From positions 1-12,845 of the forward strand of contig VSOB01000076.1 of NCBI GenBank assembly GCA_009774625.1: DNA of 12,845 bases. The letters are read 5' to 3'. The notes under the pieces were generated by a model. It was given only the letters and a program-made list of their open reading frames with translations. It ran no database searches and was not told where the DNA came from. Shown in pieces: positions 6,489 to 12,529 of this stretch. The position numbers and the translations under genes were made by a program. This stretch comes from Lachnospiraceae bacterium (GTDB lineage: Bacteria; Bacillota; Clostridia; Lachnospirales; Lachnospiraceae). How positions within the stretch are numbered: the stretch's first letter is position 1; each line of letters opens with the position of its first letter.

Positions 6489-7037
6489 TCAGACCTCTTC
6501 TGCTCCGCTTTCTGAATCTTCTTCCCCGGATGCCGTAACTTTTCCGGCCGCGGCGCTTTGAACGCCGCTTTCCATTCCGGCCAGCTCTCTGATCTTTTTT
6601 TCCAGAGTGTCTTTCTCGTCCTCGTCAAACAGAGATTTATGCTTTTTACGCTTTTTCAGCAGATTCAGCATCGCAGCCGATTTTGCCATTTTGTACAGTT
6701 CCGCACTGTATTCCATCAGTTTCTTTTCATCTTTCTGCGGAACCTGATCTCCTCTTGCAATCCTCCGGGCAATCTCCATGATCTTGCCCAGTTCTGCCGA
6801 AGTCTCATCGGCTTTGTCGGATGCCTTTTTGTTTTCTTCTGCCCGTTTCTGCAGTATTTCCCGCACAGCCTCCGAAATATCCAGTCTGGTCTTTTCTGCC
6901 TCTTCCTGCTCCAAAGCCCGCTGCTTTTTTGGTTCTGCCCAACCTGCCAACTGCTTTTTTTCCGCAGTTCCCCGGTAACCTTTCGCAGAAATCCGTTCCT
7001 GCCTCTGCCCGTTTTCACAGGTATCTGCAAGCCGCAT
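6489..7037 (-). CDS. Helical hypothetical protein, middle gene of the cassette
   Basis: 182 aa, not assigned to a named family. It is highly charged and predicted almost wholly helical, with no signal peptide or membrane segment. After a polar N-terminus comes a helical region, AVREILQKRAEENKKASDKA (57-76). The most conserved-looking segment is ELGKIMEIARRIARGDQVP and KDEKKLMEYSAELYKMAKSA (82-121), followed by a basic patch LLKKRKKHK (126-134) and DEKDTLEKKIREL. The C-terminus is acidic and low-complexity. I recall similar 'ARRI-x-GD-xVP' proteins in Lachnospiraceae but know of no function. GGGGG lies seven bases before the ATG. It starts 17 bp after the first paralogue's stop, so the three genes are probably one transcript and the product a partner of the flanking paralogues. 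Confidence 0.75.
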   Translation of the reverse strand: MRLADTCENGQRQERISAKGYRGTAEKKQLAGWAEPKKQRALEQEEAEKTRLDISEAVREILQKRAEENKKASDKADETSAELGKIMEIARRIARGDQVPQKDEKKLMEYSAELYKMAKSAAMLNLLKKRKKHKSLFDEDEKDTLEKKIRELAGMESGVQSAAAGKVTASGEEDSESGAEEV

Positions 7038-7054
7038 ACCGACACCCCCTGTCT

Positions 7055-7855
7055 CTAACTGCGGAAATCAAAATGCTGTCCCCGCAGCAACTCCTCTTCG
7101 GTCCGAATGCAGCCGCTCATCTCTTCATAGATCACATCGTTTACTTTTCTTACCAGTTCTTCCCAGCTTGATGCGGTAACCGTCACGGTATCTTCCGCAT
7201 CTTCCATTCTTTTTTCTGCCTCATCCCTGGCAGTCTTTCTTTTTTCCATCCGCCGCTCTTCCGCAGCCTTTGCAGCCTTCTTCTTATCTGCCGCCTTTTT
7301 CGCCGCATTTTTTTCGATCCGCTTTTTCTGAGCGGCCAGCGACTTATCCACCACTGCAAAAAACGAGGTCAGGCCCCCATCGTTTACCTTCATTCCATAT
7401 GACTTCACCCGGCTGCTGTTGGCGCCAAAGCTGTTTTTGGACATGGACATTTTCAGCGCCGCATTGGAAATAATACTTTCATACTGCTTCCGAAAATTTT
7501 CATCTTCCGCCATACGTTCTATCTTCGCCGTATCGATCAGCACCACCATACGGTTCGGATTTGCATACTGTCCTGCCTGCGCCTGTGTCTGCGCCTTCAT
7601 ATCCTCGCTGACAAGGATAAACTCCATATTGCCGTATTTCTTTTTTAATTCATTATAATACTTTTCCGCCTGCTCGCTAAGCTCCGGATTTCCCACGGTT
7701 CTGCCGTAATTCCCATGCCTGGGCTTCCCCGTTCCCTCCGTTTTCCGGGACTGGCCGGATGCATCAGATTTGTCGGCCTTCTGAACAGAAACCAATCCGG
7801 CCGCAGCCGTCTGACTGCTCTCTCCAAAGACTCCTGTACTGTTTGTACGATTCAT
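7055..7855 (-). CDS. DUF6033-like protein, paralogue 1 of the cassette
   Basis: 266 aa, first gene of the run. The N-terminal ~55 residues are Ser/Thr/Gly/Gln-rich and look disordered. The core begins LSEQAEKYYNELKKKYGNM then EFILVSED (59-85), followed by MVVLIDTAKIERMAED (103-118), YESIISNAALKMSMSK (125-140) and NDGGLTSFFAVVDKS (158-172). A long basic Lys/Ala/Glu helix follows (about 176-220), then VTVTASSWEELVRKVNDVI (224-242). The same blocks in the same order occur in the 5705-6451 product, which shows duplication and divergence. Most like DUF6033; function unknown. GGAGG lies seven bases before the ATG. The leader holds two hairpins and a candidate sigma-D promoter. No signal peptide is seen; the disordered polar start could be a non-Sec export signal, but that is speculation. 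Confidence 0.8.
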   Translation of the reverse strand: MNRTNSTGVFGESSQTAAAGLVSVQKADKSDASGQSRKTEGTGKPRHGNYGRTVGNPELSEQAEKYYNELKKKYGNMEFILVSEDMKAQTQAQAGQYANPNRMVVLIDTAKIERMAEDENFRKQYESIISNAALKMSMSKNSFGANSSRVKSYGMKVNDGGLTSFFAVVDKSLAAQKKRIEKNAAKKAADKKKAAKAAEERRMEKRKTARDEAEKRMEDAEDTVTVTASSWEELVRKVNDVIYEEMSGCIRTEEELLRGQHFDFRS

Positions 7856-7877
7856 TGCTCATCCTCCCTGAAATGCT

Positions 7878-7922
7878 GCCGCAACTCCATTTGCGGCCTT
7901 TCCGCAGAAACCACACTGCGGA
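7878..7922 (-). other. Two tandem hairpins in the cassette leader
   Basis: Hairpin 1: gccgcaa (7878-7884) pairs with ttgcggc (7891-7897) around a 6-base loop. Hairpin 2: tccgcag (7901-7907) pairs with ctgcgga (7916-7922) around an 8-base loop. They are 3 bases apart and lie just upstream of the ribosome binding site of the first cassette gene. Neither is followed by a T run, so they are not terminators. They may protect the mRNA 5' end or control translation. Confidence 0.55.
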
Positions 7923-7974
7923 TGCCCGTCAACACTTTGTCCCTCAGTCTTAAAGCTCAGGATCCGTTATTTAT

Positions 7975-8001
7975 ATATCGGCGCAAAACAGGAAAAAGTT
8001 A
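7975..8001 (-). promoter_or_regulatory. Candidate sigma-D (sigma-28) promoter of the cassette
   Basis: On the minus strand TAAC (8001-7998), a 15-base spacer and GCCGATAT (7982-7975). The B. subtilis SigD consensus is TAAA, about 15 bases, GCCGATAT; the -10 matches fully and the -35 at 3 of 4. A weak overlapping sigma-A reading (TTAACT, 17 bases, GATATA) cannot be excluded. The start site would be about 115 bases upstream of the ATG. Confidence 0.45.
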
Positions 8002-8009
8002 ACATTCAT

Positions 8010-8765
8010 TTACCAAAGAGATTGCCGTATGTCTATCCTGCATTCCCCCTGAAAAATCCCCACCGGTACAGGCATGTCAAACCCATACACCAGAGGATAC
8101 AGCTCTTCCTCAAACTGATACGCGATCACTTTCTCCTTATCGGGATCCACGATCCAATACTCCTTCACTCCTGAGCTGCGGTACTTATCCAGCTTTTGGA
8201 TGCAGTCTCTCTGACGCGAATCGGGAGAAAGTATCTCCGCAATAAAATCCGGCGCACCATAAATGCCATTTTCCCTGATCTTAGCTCTGTCGCATACCAC
8301 AGTCACATCCGGCCGTACTGTCGTCCGCTCATCACAGTCCGGACAGACATCCACCGGGAACAGGAACGGTATGCCGTCAATCCGGCTCCGCCTGATAAAA
8401 TGAAGGAACTGACAGTAGATCTCACCAGCCATAACCTGATGCTTCAGCAAAAACTCACCCATATCATACATCACACCATCTATCAGCTCCGCCCGCCCTG
8501 CACGTATCCTGGCACAATAATCCTCTGCGGTGTACTCTCCCGGCTGTTTATGTGCAAAAGACATCGCCCTTTCCTGCACCGCTCCCTGCCCTGTCGATCC
8601 TGTAAAAAACCGATCCAGAGCCTGCATCGTCCCATAGCGGGGAGACCGGGTTTCCCCGCTGAAAATCTTCAATACAGTACTGAGCGGCACCCCTGACAGC
8701 TCCGCCACCTGTTCATAGCTATATCCTCTGGAACGTTTCACTGCTTTCATTTCCTCAATGGTCAC
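8010..8765 (-). CDS. XRE-type helix-turn-helix fused to Uma2-family (DUF820) nuclease-like domain
   Basis: 251 aa from GTG 8765. The N-terminal XRE-like helix-turn-helix, GYSYEQVAELSGVPLSTVLK (14-33), is joined by a linker to a Uma2 domain (about 75-245) of the PD-(D/E)xK fold. Candidate active-site residues are E93 (in AELIDG), D153 (RPDV), E177 (AEILSPDS) and K191, then GVKEYWIVDP. Uma2 is commonly labelled 'putative restriction endonuclease', but its role is unproven. An extra CPDC motif (141-144) lies just before RPDV. GTG 8765 was chosen because GGAGG lies six bases upstream; the ATG at 8771 abuts GGAGG with no spacing, and relatives usually begin MTIEEMK. It has its own promoter, so it is probably a single-gene unit. 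No methylase or other defence gene is adjacent. Confidence 0.87.
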   Translation of the reverse strand: MTIEEMKAVKRSRGYSYEQVAELSGVPLSTVLKIFSGETRSPRYGTMQALDRFFTGSTGQGAVQERAMSFAHKQPGEYTAEDYCARIRAGRAELIDGVMYDMGEFLLKHQVMAGEIYCQFLHFIRRSRIDGIPFLFPVDVCPDCDERTTVRPDVTVVCDRAKIRENGIYGAPDFIAEILSPDSRQRDCIQKLDKYRSSGVKEYWIVDPDKEKVIAYQFEEELYPLVYGFDMPVPVGIFQGECRIDIRQSLW

Positions 8766-8789
8766 AGACATCCTCCCCTTCTCTTCCTC

Positions 8790-8818
8790 AGTTTATCTTT
8801 CATTCCCCTTTGGGTCAA
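8790..8818 (-). promoter_or_regulatory. Sigma-A promoter of the XRE-Uma2 gene
   Basis: On the minus strand TTGACC (8818-8813), a 17-base spacer and TAAACT (8795-8790). The predicted start near 8783 leaves a leader of about 18 bases, just enough for the ribosome binding site. Confidence 0.7.
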
Positions 8819-8949
8819 CTGTTTTCCCCAAAATCCTTGTCTGCAGTATTCTCCGCCTGCAGGGGAGCCTTCAGCAGCATATCTCAGAGCCGCCACAGTG
8901 CGGTCAATATTTTGGTATACAGGAAATTGGGAGGAATGGTCTATGTAAT

Positions 8950-8989
8950 AAAAAAGCGTTATGCAGCTCCTCTCCGAACCACATAACGC
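8950..8989 (-). terminator. Rho-independent terminator after the CAP-domain gene
   Basis: On the minus strand GCGTTATG and CATAACGC form an 8-bp stem around an 18-base loop, followed by six T (8955-8950). It lies about 40 bases after the CAP gene stop. It separates that gene from XRE-Uma2. The rest of 8819-9030 shows nothing further. Confidence 0.85.
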
Positions 8990-9030
8990 CTGCTATCTAC
9001 TTACTTATCTCCCCTGTCCTTTTTCTTCTG

Positions 9031-9753
9031 TCAGGTAAATAACTGTACCCAATGCTTTACACCGCTTTCATCCTCATACAGTCCCACACCGATCTTTGTA
9101 AAATTGCCATTGAGTATATTGGCCCGATGTCCGCTGCTGTTCATCCAGCCTTCCATCACCACATTCGCATCCTTCTGACCGTAAGCAATATTTTCGCCGC
9201 TCATCCGATAGGAAATACCCTGATCGGTGAGAACGCTGCTGTAGCTGCGTCCGTCCGGTCTTGTATGCGAAAACTGCTGCTTGATTTCTTTTGCCCTTAT
9301 ATTGGCAGCCTGCGTCAGATCGGTCTGCATCTGCACTGCTGAAAGTCCGGCCTTTGCCCGTTCTTCATTCACAAGGCGCACCACCTGCTCTGCCTGAGTA
9401 AGCAGATCGGCATCTGTCTCTCCCTGTTCCGGCCCCTGTACATCCGGCTGCTCCGGTGTCCCGGCATCTGTCCCCGGTCCGCCCGATGTCCCCGGATTGT
9501 TTGTTCCCGGAATCGAAAGATTCGGACAATTGTTTCCTGTGCCGCCAATCTCCTCCAGGAGCTGCTGCAGATCAGTCCCACTGTAAATCTTACAGTATTT
9601 GCCGGCCTGCGTGCTGTTTGTACTATATTCATTGCACAAATTCCCTGTCTGCACCCGGATTGCCTTCACATTTGCCGCCTGAGAGGTGATCGGCATACTT
9701 CCTGCCATTGCCGCTGATATCATTGCTATGGAAAATAAAACCTTCTTTTTCAT
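9031..9753 (-). CDS. Secreted CAP/SCP-domain protein (YkwD-like)
   Basis: 240 aa. The Sec signal peptide has a KKK start, a hydrophobic core and a cleavage site after SQA (residue 26). The mature N-terminus holds three cysteines (C40, C54, C76), then a Pro/Gly/Thr/Asn-rich linker (about 79-112). The C-terminal CAP domain (about 117-240) shows the family motifs: LVNEERAKAGL, FSHTRPDG (H163), GENIAYG (E187) and GWMNSSGHRANIL (H209). The conserved His/Glu pocket of bacterial CAP proteins is intact. Such proteins are exported or cell-wall associated in Firmicutes; biochemical roles are mostly unknown, some in spores. AAGGAGGAG precedes the ATG. It has its own terminator and an AT-rich upstream region, so it is probably monocistronic. 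Confidence 0.93.
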   Translation of the reverse strand: MKKKVLFSIAMISAAMAGSMPITSQAANVKAIRVQTGNLCNEYSTNSTQAGKYCKIYSGTDLQQLLEEIGGTGNNCPNLSIPGTNNPGTSGGPGTDAGTPEQPDVQGPEQGETDADLLTQAEQVVRLVNEERAKAGLSAVQMQTDLTQAANIRAKEIKQQFSHTRPDGRSYSSVLTDQGISYRMSGENIAYGQKDANVVMEGWMNSSGHRANILNGNFTKIGVGLYEDESGVKHWVQLFT

Positions 9754-9781
9754 TCGTCTCCTCCTTCATATGTTTCATATT

Positions 9782-9814
9782 TGTTACATAATTATTACGT
9801 AATTAATACTAACA
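9782..9814. repeat. AT-rich imperfect inverted repeat upstream of the CAP gene
   Basis: TGTTA and TAACA at the outer ends and ATAATTA/TAATTAAT inside flank a perfect 10-base palindrome, attacgtaat (9794-9803). It lies 30-60 bases upstream of the CAP start, where a promoter or operator is expected. No convincing -35/-10 pair was found, so the role is open. Confidence 0.35.
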
Positions 9815-9875
9815 TATTACAGAGGGGAGTTCTACCGGTAAATAGTGGCAGCAAAATCTGCGGCACATTTTATTC

Positions 9876-10952
9876 TTATCGGAAATATTCCGGATTCATA
9901 AAGGGAATCACCAGGCAGACTGCCTCTCCTTCCTCATCCAGTCCCCAATAGCCGCTGTAAATCCCGTCCCCCATACCGCTGGAAAAGAAAACCAGTTTAT
10001 GTTCTGTCCGTGGTATCTGCCAGTGCAGATAACTTCCGTCCTCATGCTGAAGCGCAGGATACTTCTCATAGCTCTCCCTGAAATGAGCCGCAAAATAATC
10101 CACATATTTATTCTTTCCCGGATTTTCCTTCTCCCAGTTTTCAAAAAACAGGCTGTATTCCGTTTCGGTCTGTACATCTGCAAAGCAGGCCAGGCCGGTA
10201 TCCACGCCAAAAAATGTCCAGGCGTTCGGTTTTCCCCAATCCTCAGCATGCTTTCCCTTCGGCATGGCAATCTCATAGCGCACTGCCGGACGGTCACTGA
10301 TCAGCAATCTGGCTGCCGCAATCCGTAATCCCACGATTCCCGAACGGCAGAAAGAAAGCTCCACCGGATAGCAGCCTTCCGGAATCCTTCTGTCCAATAC
10401 AGTAGCATACCTGGTCCCCAAATAAGCGAGCGGATCTGCCAGTACCACTTCCCCTGTAGGAAAATCGGCCTCTCCGATTACCAAAAGCTCCGTATCCTTA
10501 CTTTTTGTAAACAACTGTTGGAAAAATGCCATCGGATAGGACTGCTGATTCAGAAATTTCATATTTTTCTCGAATGCGATCTGCGCCGGATGTTTCACCT
10601 GCTCCCGAATCTCCTTACCGGTTTTTGTGTCCACAAAATAACCGCCGGTTTCATCCGTACGAAACTCCAGATCACTTCCCACCGGCATATAATAGACCAT
10701 CAGAACTGCCGGCTCGATATCGGCAAGGTCATTGTAATCTATGACTGCCATATTATCCGCACAGTTCACATATTCCTGACTGTCTGTATCCCCAAATGCA
10801 ATCCATCCGTTTCCGTATTCGCTCTCCTGCCGGAACAGCCACTTCAGCTTTGCCGTACCATTGATCACAGACTTGCTGACAATGGTACCGCCCGCCCCTC
10901 TGATATAAGGCTTTTTCTGTTCCTGACCTTCTGCCTGTTCCTTTTTTTTCAT
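9876..10952 (-). CDS. DUF2185-DUF4241 two-domain protein (immunity-like)
   Basis: 358 aa, soluble, no signal peptide. The N-terminal part (about 20-95) has the DUF2185 pattern: GTIVSKSVINGTAKLKWLFR, GNGWIAFGDTDSQEYVN, then DIEPAVLMVYYMPVGSDLEF. The C-terminal part (about 130-358) matches DUF4241: GCYPVELSFCRSG, AWTFFGVDTGLACFAD and GDGIYSGYWGLDEEGEAVC followed by LVIPF. DUF2185 is listed among polymorphic-toxin immunity families (Imm33 type), and DUF4241 also occurs in immunity or house-cleaning contexts. Here no toxin gene is adjacent, so an orphan immunity protein is an inference. ATG 10952 was chosen because GGGGG lies six bases upstream; an extension to 10994 has no such site. Family names are from memory of motifs. 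Confidence 0.8.
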   Translation of the reverse strand: MKKKEQAEGQEQKKPYIRGAGGTIVSKSVINGTAKLKWLFRQESEYGNGWIAFGDTDSQEYVNCADNMAVIDYNDLADIEPAVLMVYYMPVGSDLEFRTDETGGYFVDTKTGKEIREQVKHPAQIAFEKNMKFLNQQSYPMAFFQQLFTKSKDTELLVIGEADFPTGEVVLADPLAYLGTRYATVLDRRIPEGCYPVELSFCRSGIVGLRIAAARLLISDRPAVRYEIAMPKGKHAEDWGKPNAWTFFGVDTGLACFADVQTETEYSLFFENWEKENPGKNKYVDYFAAHFRESYEKYPALQHEDGSYLHWQIPRTEHKLVFFSSGMGDGIYSGYWGLDEEGEAVCLVIPFMNPEYFR

Positions 10953-10975
10953 ATATATCCCCCTTTTATGATAGA

Positions 10976-11059
10976 TCAACCGGAAACCATCCATTCTCCA
11001 TCCCGTCTCATATCCACGATTTGAAACTTGTCCATATCCGGTCCCATCGCATGAGCCAT
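10976..11059 (-). pseudogene. Possible coding remnant between mgtC and the DUF2185 gene
   Basis: A 27-codon frame beginning MAHAMGPDMDKFQIVDMRRD and ending in GEWMVSG has a protein-like composition. Immediately upstream, in a different frame from about 11097, VIQVTIAFRK reads naturally into it if one base were restored near the AGGAAAAG at 11066-11073. There is no good ribosome binding site. It may be the decayed C-terminus of a larger gene, or a short real ORF; the family is not recognised. Confidence 0.3.
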
Positions 11060-11104
11060 CCTGTACTTTTCCTAAAAGCGATCGTCACCTGTATCACTTC
11101 TATG

Positions 11105-11785
11105 TCACATAAAATCCACAGAAACCACATGCTCTGACTGCATCAGTATCTGATAGATCTCCGTTCGTTCTGTCGCTTTCTTTGTATAGAGCACCATATG
11201 TACAGAGACACCTTCTCCGGCAATTTTAGATTCCCCGATCTCCACAGAATCGATCACGATCTCCGCATCCCTCAGATTCTGCAGGATGACATGAAGCTGG
11301 TGGCTGTCCTCCAGATTTACAAAGACATTACAATAACGGGAATGTCTGGCAACAAACCGTTCCACATATGGAAGTATATGAAGGGATAACATCATCATCA
11401 CAGTAATCAGCACACCGCCTTCAATAAATCCGATCCCCACAGCAAGACCGATGCAGGCGCTTGCCCAGAGCGTGGCGGCAGTGGTCAGTCCCCTGACGCG
11501 GTGACGGGAAATAATGATGGTTCCCACACCGATAAATCCCACACCGCTGATCACCTGTGCCGCCAAACGGTTCATATTGGCCAGCCCCGGAAAGTTGACC
11601 TGAATATACTGTTCTGTCAGCATAACCAGAGTGGCGCCCAGACAGACCACCGTAATGGTCTTAGTTCCCGCACCACGGTGCTTCATCCCCCGGTCCAGAC
11701 CGATCATACCGCCCAGGAGTGTGGCAATCAGCACCCGCATCAGTATATTCTGCATATTCCATTCGGCAAAATTTCCCCAAATCAT
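11105..11785 (-). CDS. MgtC/SapB-family inner membrane protein
   Basis: 226 aa. The N-terminal membrane domain (to about residue 140) has the MgtC signatures: LLGGMIGLDRGMKHRGAGTK (24-43), RLAAQVISGVGFIGVGTII (73-91) and VRGLTTAATLWASACIGLAV (97-116). About four to five helices are evident. The cytosolic C-terminal domain (about 145-226) has the length and pattern of an ACT-like fold. MgtC proteins help cells cope with low Mg2+ or acid stress and modulate the ATP synthase in Salmonella; in Gram-positive commensals the role is unclear. ATG 11785 was chosen because CAGGAG lies seven bases upstream. That start overlaps the stop of the degraded upstream frame (ATGA), so translation was once coupled to it. 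No M-box-like Mg2+ riboswitch was recognised upstream. Confidence 0.93.
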   Translation of the reverse strand: MIWGNFAEWNMQNILMRVLIATLLGGMIGLDRGMKHRGAGTKTITVVCLGATLVMLTEQYIQVNFPGLANMNRLAAQVISGVGFIGVGTIIISRHRVRGLTTAATLWASACIGLAVGIGFIEGGVLITVMMMLSLHILPYVERFVARHSRYCNVFVNLEDSHQLHVILQNLRDAEIVIDSVEIGESKIAGEGVSVHMVLYTKKATERTEIYQILMQSEHVVSVDFM

Positions 11786-12073
11786 AGATAGTCTCCTGTT
11801 TTTCTCCAGCGCTTTCCGATCACCCACTTATCATCCTGCTTCTCTCTTATTACACAGTAACCACAGGGCATGTCCCTCAGCGCTCCAACGGAAGGGCCCG
11901 GCTCAAAAACATATTGCAGAAAACCAGCCCCGCTTCTTCTGCTCTATGTCCTTCCCCACATAAAAACTGCCATACCCGTCACCTTCATCGTGTGATACAT
12001 ACAGAACAGGCCTGCCACCATCCTGTATATGACAGCCTTCTGCTTCTAGTATATCACAATCCAACAAAAGAAA
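11782..12073 (-). pseudogene. Frameshifted gene remnant immediately upstream of mgtC
   Basis: Two overlapping open frames read as one protein. Frame A (12073-11903) encodes CHIQDGGRPVLYVSHDEGDG then YGSFYVGKDIEQKKRGW before a stop. Frame B (11943-11782) continues with FLQYVFEPGPSVGALRDM then PCGYCVIREKQDDKWVIGKR, ending at a TGA that overlaps the mgtC start codon. Going from A to B needs one extra base to be skipped, consistent with an insertion in the GGGG or TTTT runs around 11918-11933. Frame A has no credible start codon and follows a TAG at 12074-12076, so the 5' end is also missing. The 'VSHDxxDG ... L-x-DMPxGY-x-x-R' layout resembles small hypothetical proteins common in Firmicutes; no function is claimed. 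It fills most of the 423-base gap between mgtC and the antitoxin gene. Confidence 0.55.
12048..12056 (-). promoter_or_regulatory. Candidate extended -10 promoter upstream of mgtC
   Basis: On the minus strand TGATATACT, an extended -10 (TGn then TATACT), with no clear -35. If used, the mgtC leader would be about 255 bases and would contain the remnant reading frames. Confidence 0.3.
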
Positions 12074-12131
12074 CTATCGTTATCAATTACACAATGTTCT
12101 GTTATATAACCTATTCCCTTTTATTTTTTAT

Positions 12132-12212
12132 CTATTGTGACTTCTCCTCTATTTCAACATCGTTTGCATGAGATGTACAAACTCCAATAACTGCCACAAA
12201 TACTGATATCAT
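12132..12212 (-). CDS. Possible 26-aa peptide overlapping the antitoxin stop
   Basis: ATG at 12212 overlaps the antitoxin TGA (ATGA), then MISVFVAVIGVCTSHANDVE plus IEEKSQ and a TAG. The hydrophobic start followed by a polar tail is like a small membrane peptide. It lies where a toxin gene would be expected but resembles no known toxin, so it may be chance or a remnant. There is no separate ribosome binding site; coupling to the antitoxin would be needed. Confidence 0.25.
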   Translation of the reverse strand: MISVFVAVIGVCTSHANDVEIEEKSQ

Positions 12213-12451
12213 TTAGCAAGCACCTCATAGGATTCTCTATTCTTCTCAATCAATCTTTTAGATATACTTAGAACATCTTCATCTGAGGCTTTAGCATCAT
12301 TATCTGCCTTACTAAAATCTATAACGAGATATCTTGGCACGTTATTTTTTAGAATAACGGCTGTTCCATGTTCATCCACTAATCTTGCTACTTTTGAAAA
12401 GTTCTGATTCGCTTCCGTAATAGAAACCATTGTATTTGTATTTATTTTCAT
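12209..12451 (-). CDS. Phd/YefM-family antitoxin
   Basis: 80 aa, the usual size. The N-terminal DNA-binding and dimerisation part reads MVSITEANQNFSKVARLVDE then HGTAVILKNNVPRYLVID, matching the Phd/YefM pattern (I-TEA---FSK-----D--G--VI-KN--P--V-I). The C-terminal ~25 residues (VLSISKRLIEKNRESYEVLAK region) are charged and helical, as in toxin-wrapping tails. GGAGG lies eight bases before the ATG and a good promoter precedes it. Such antitoxins normally repress their own operon and neutralise a Doc/Fic or RelE/YoeB toxin. No toxin gene follows; the only toxin-like gene is the truncated Fic frame upstream. It is therefore probably an orphan antitoxin. The gene and its surroundings are AT-rich relative to the rest of the window. 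Confidence 0.9.
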   Translation of the reverse strand: MKINTNTMVSITEANQNFSKVARLVDEHGTAVILKNNVPRYLVIDFSKADNDAKASDEDVLSISKRLIEKNRESYEVLAK

Positions 12452-12474
12452 TGTTCACACCTCCCAACGGTTTT

Positions 12475-12504
12475 ATTATATCCGATTTTTTAGGATGAAT
12501 TCAA
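12475..12504 (-). promoter_or_regulatory. Sigma-A promoter of the antitoxin gene
   Basis: On the minus strand TTGAAT (12504-12499), an 18-base spacer and a perfect TATAAT (12480-12475), with the start codon about 24 bases downstream of the -10. The antitoxin can therefore be expressed independently of the Fic frame. Confidence 0.75.
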
Positions 12505-12529
12505 CCTATTATTACTTATTTCTGATTTT

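Noticed and set aside
5675..6538. 287-codon plus-strand open frame rich in Leu, Phe, Cys and His
   Set aside because: It is the antisense of the Lys/Glu-rich coiled-coil gene; apparent hydrophobic segments arise from reversed Lys and Glu codons.
8000..8010. taacattcatt shared with the feo promoter region (4449-4459), possible common operator
   Set aside because: It is only 11 AT-rich bases, lacks the palindrome partner, and at 8010 merely overlaps the XRE-Uma2 stop codon; chance is likely.
9805..9822. GTTAGTAT-like half of the feo operator upstream of the CAP gene
   Set aside because: Only one half matches and the opposite arm differs, so it is not a convincing DtxR box.
11786..12208. Mg2+ riboswitch (M-box) in front of mgtC
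   Set aside because: No conserved M-box stem arrangement was recognised; the region reads better as broken coding sequence.
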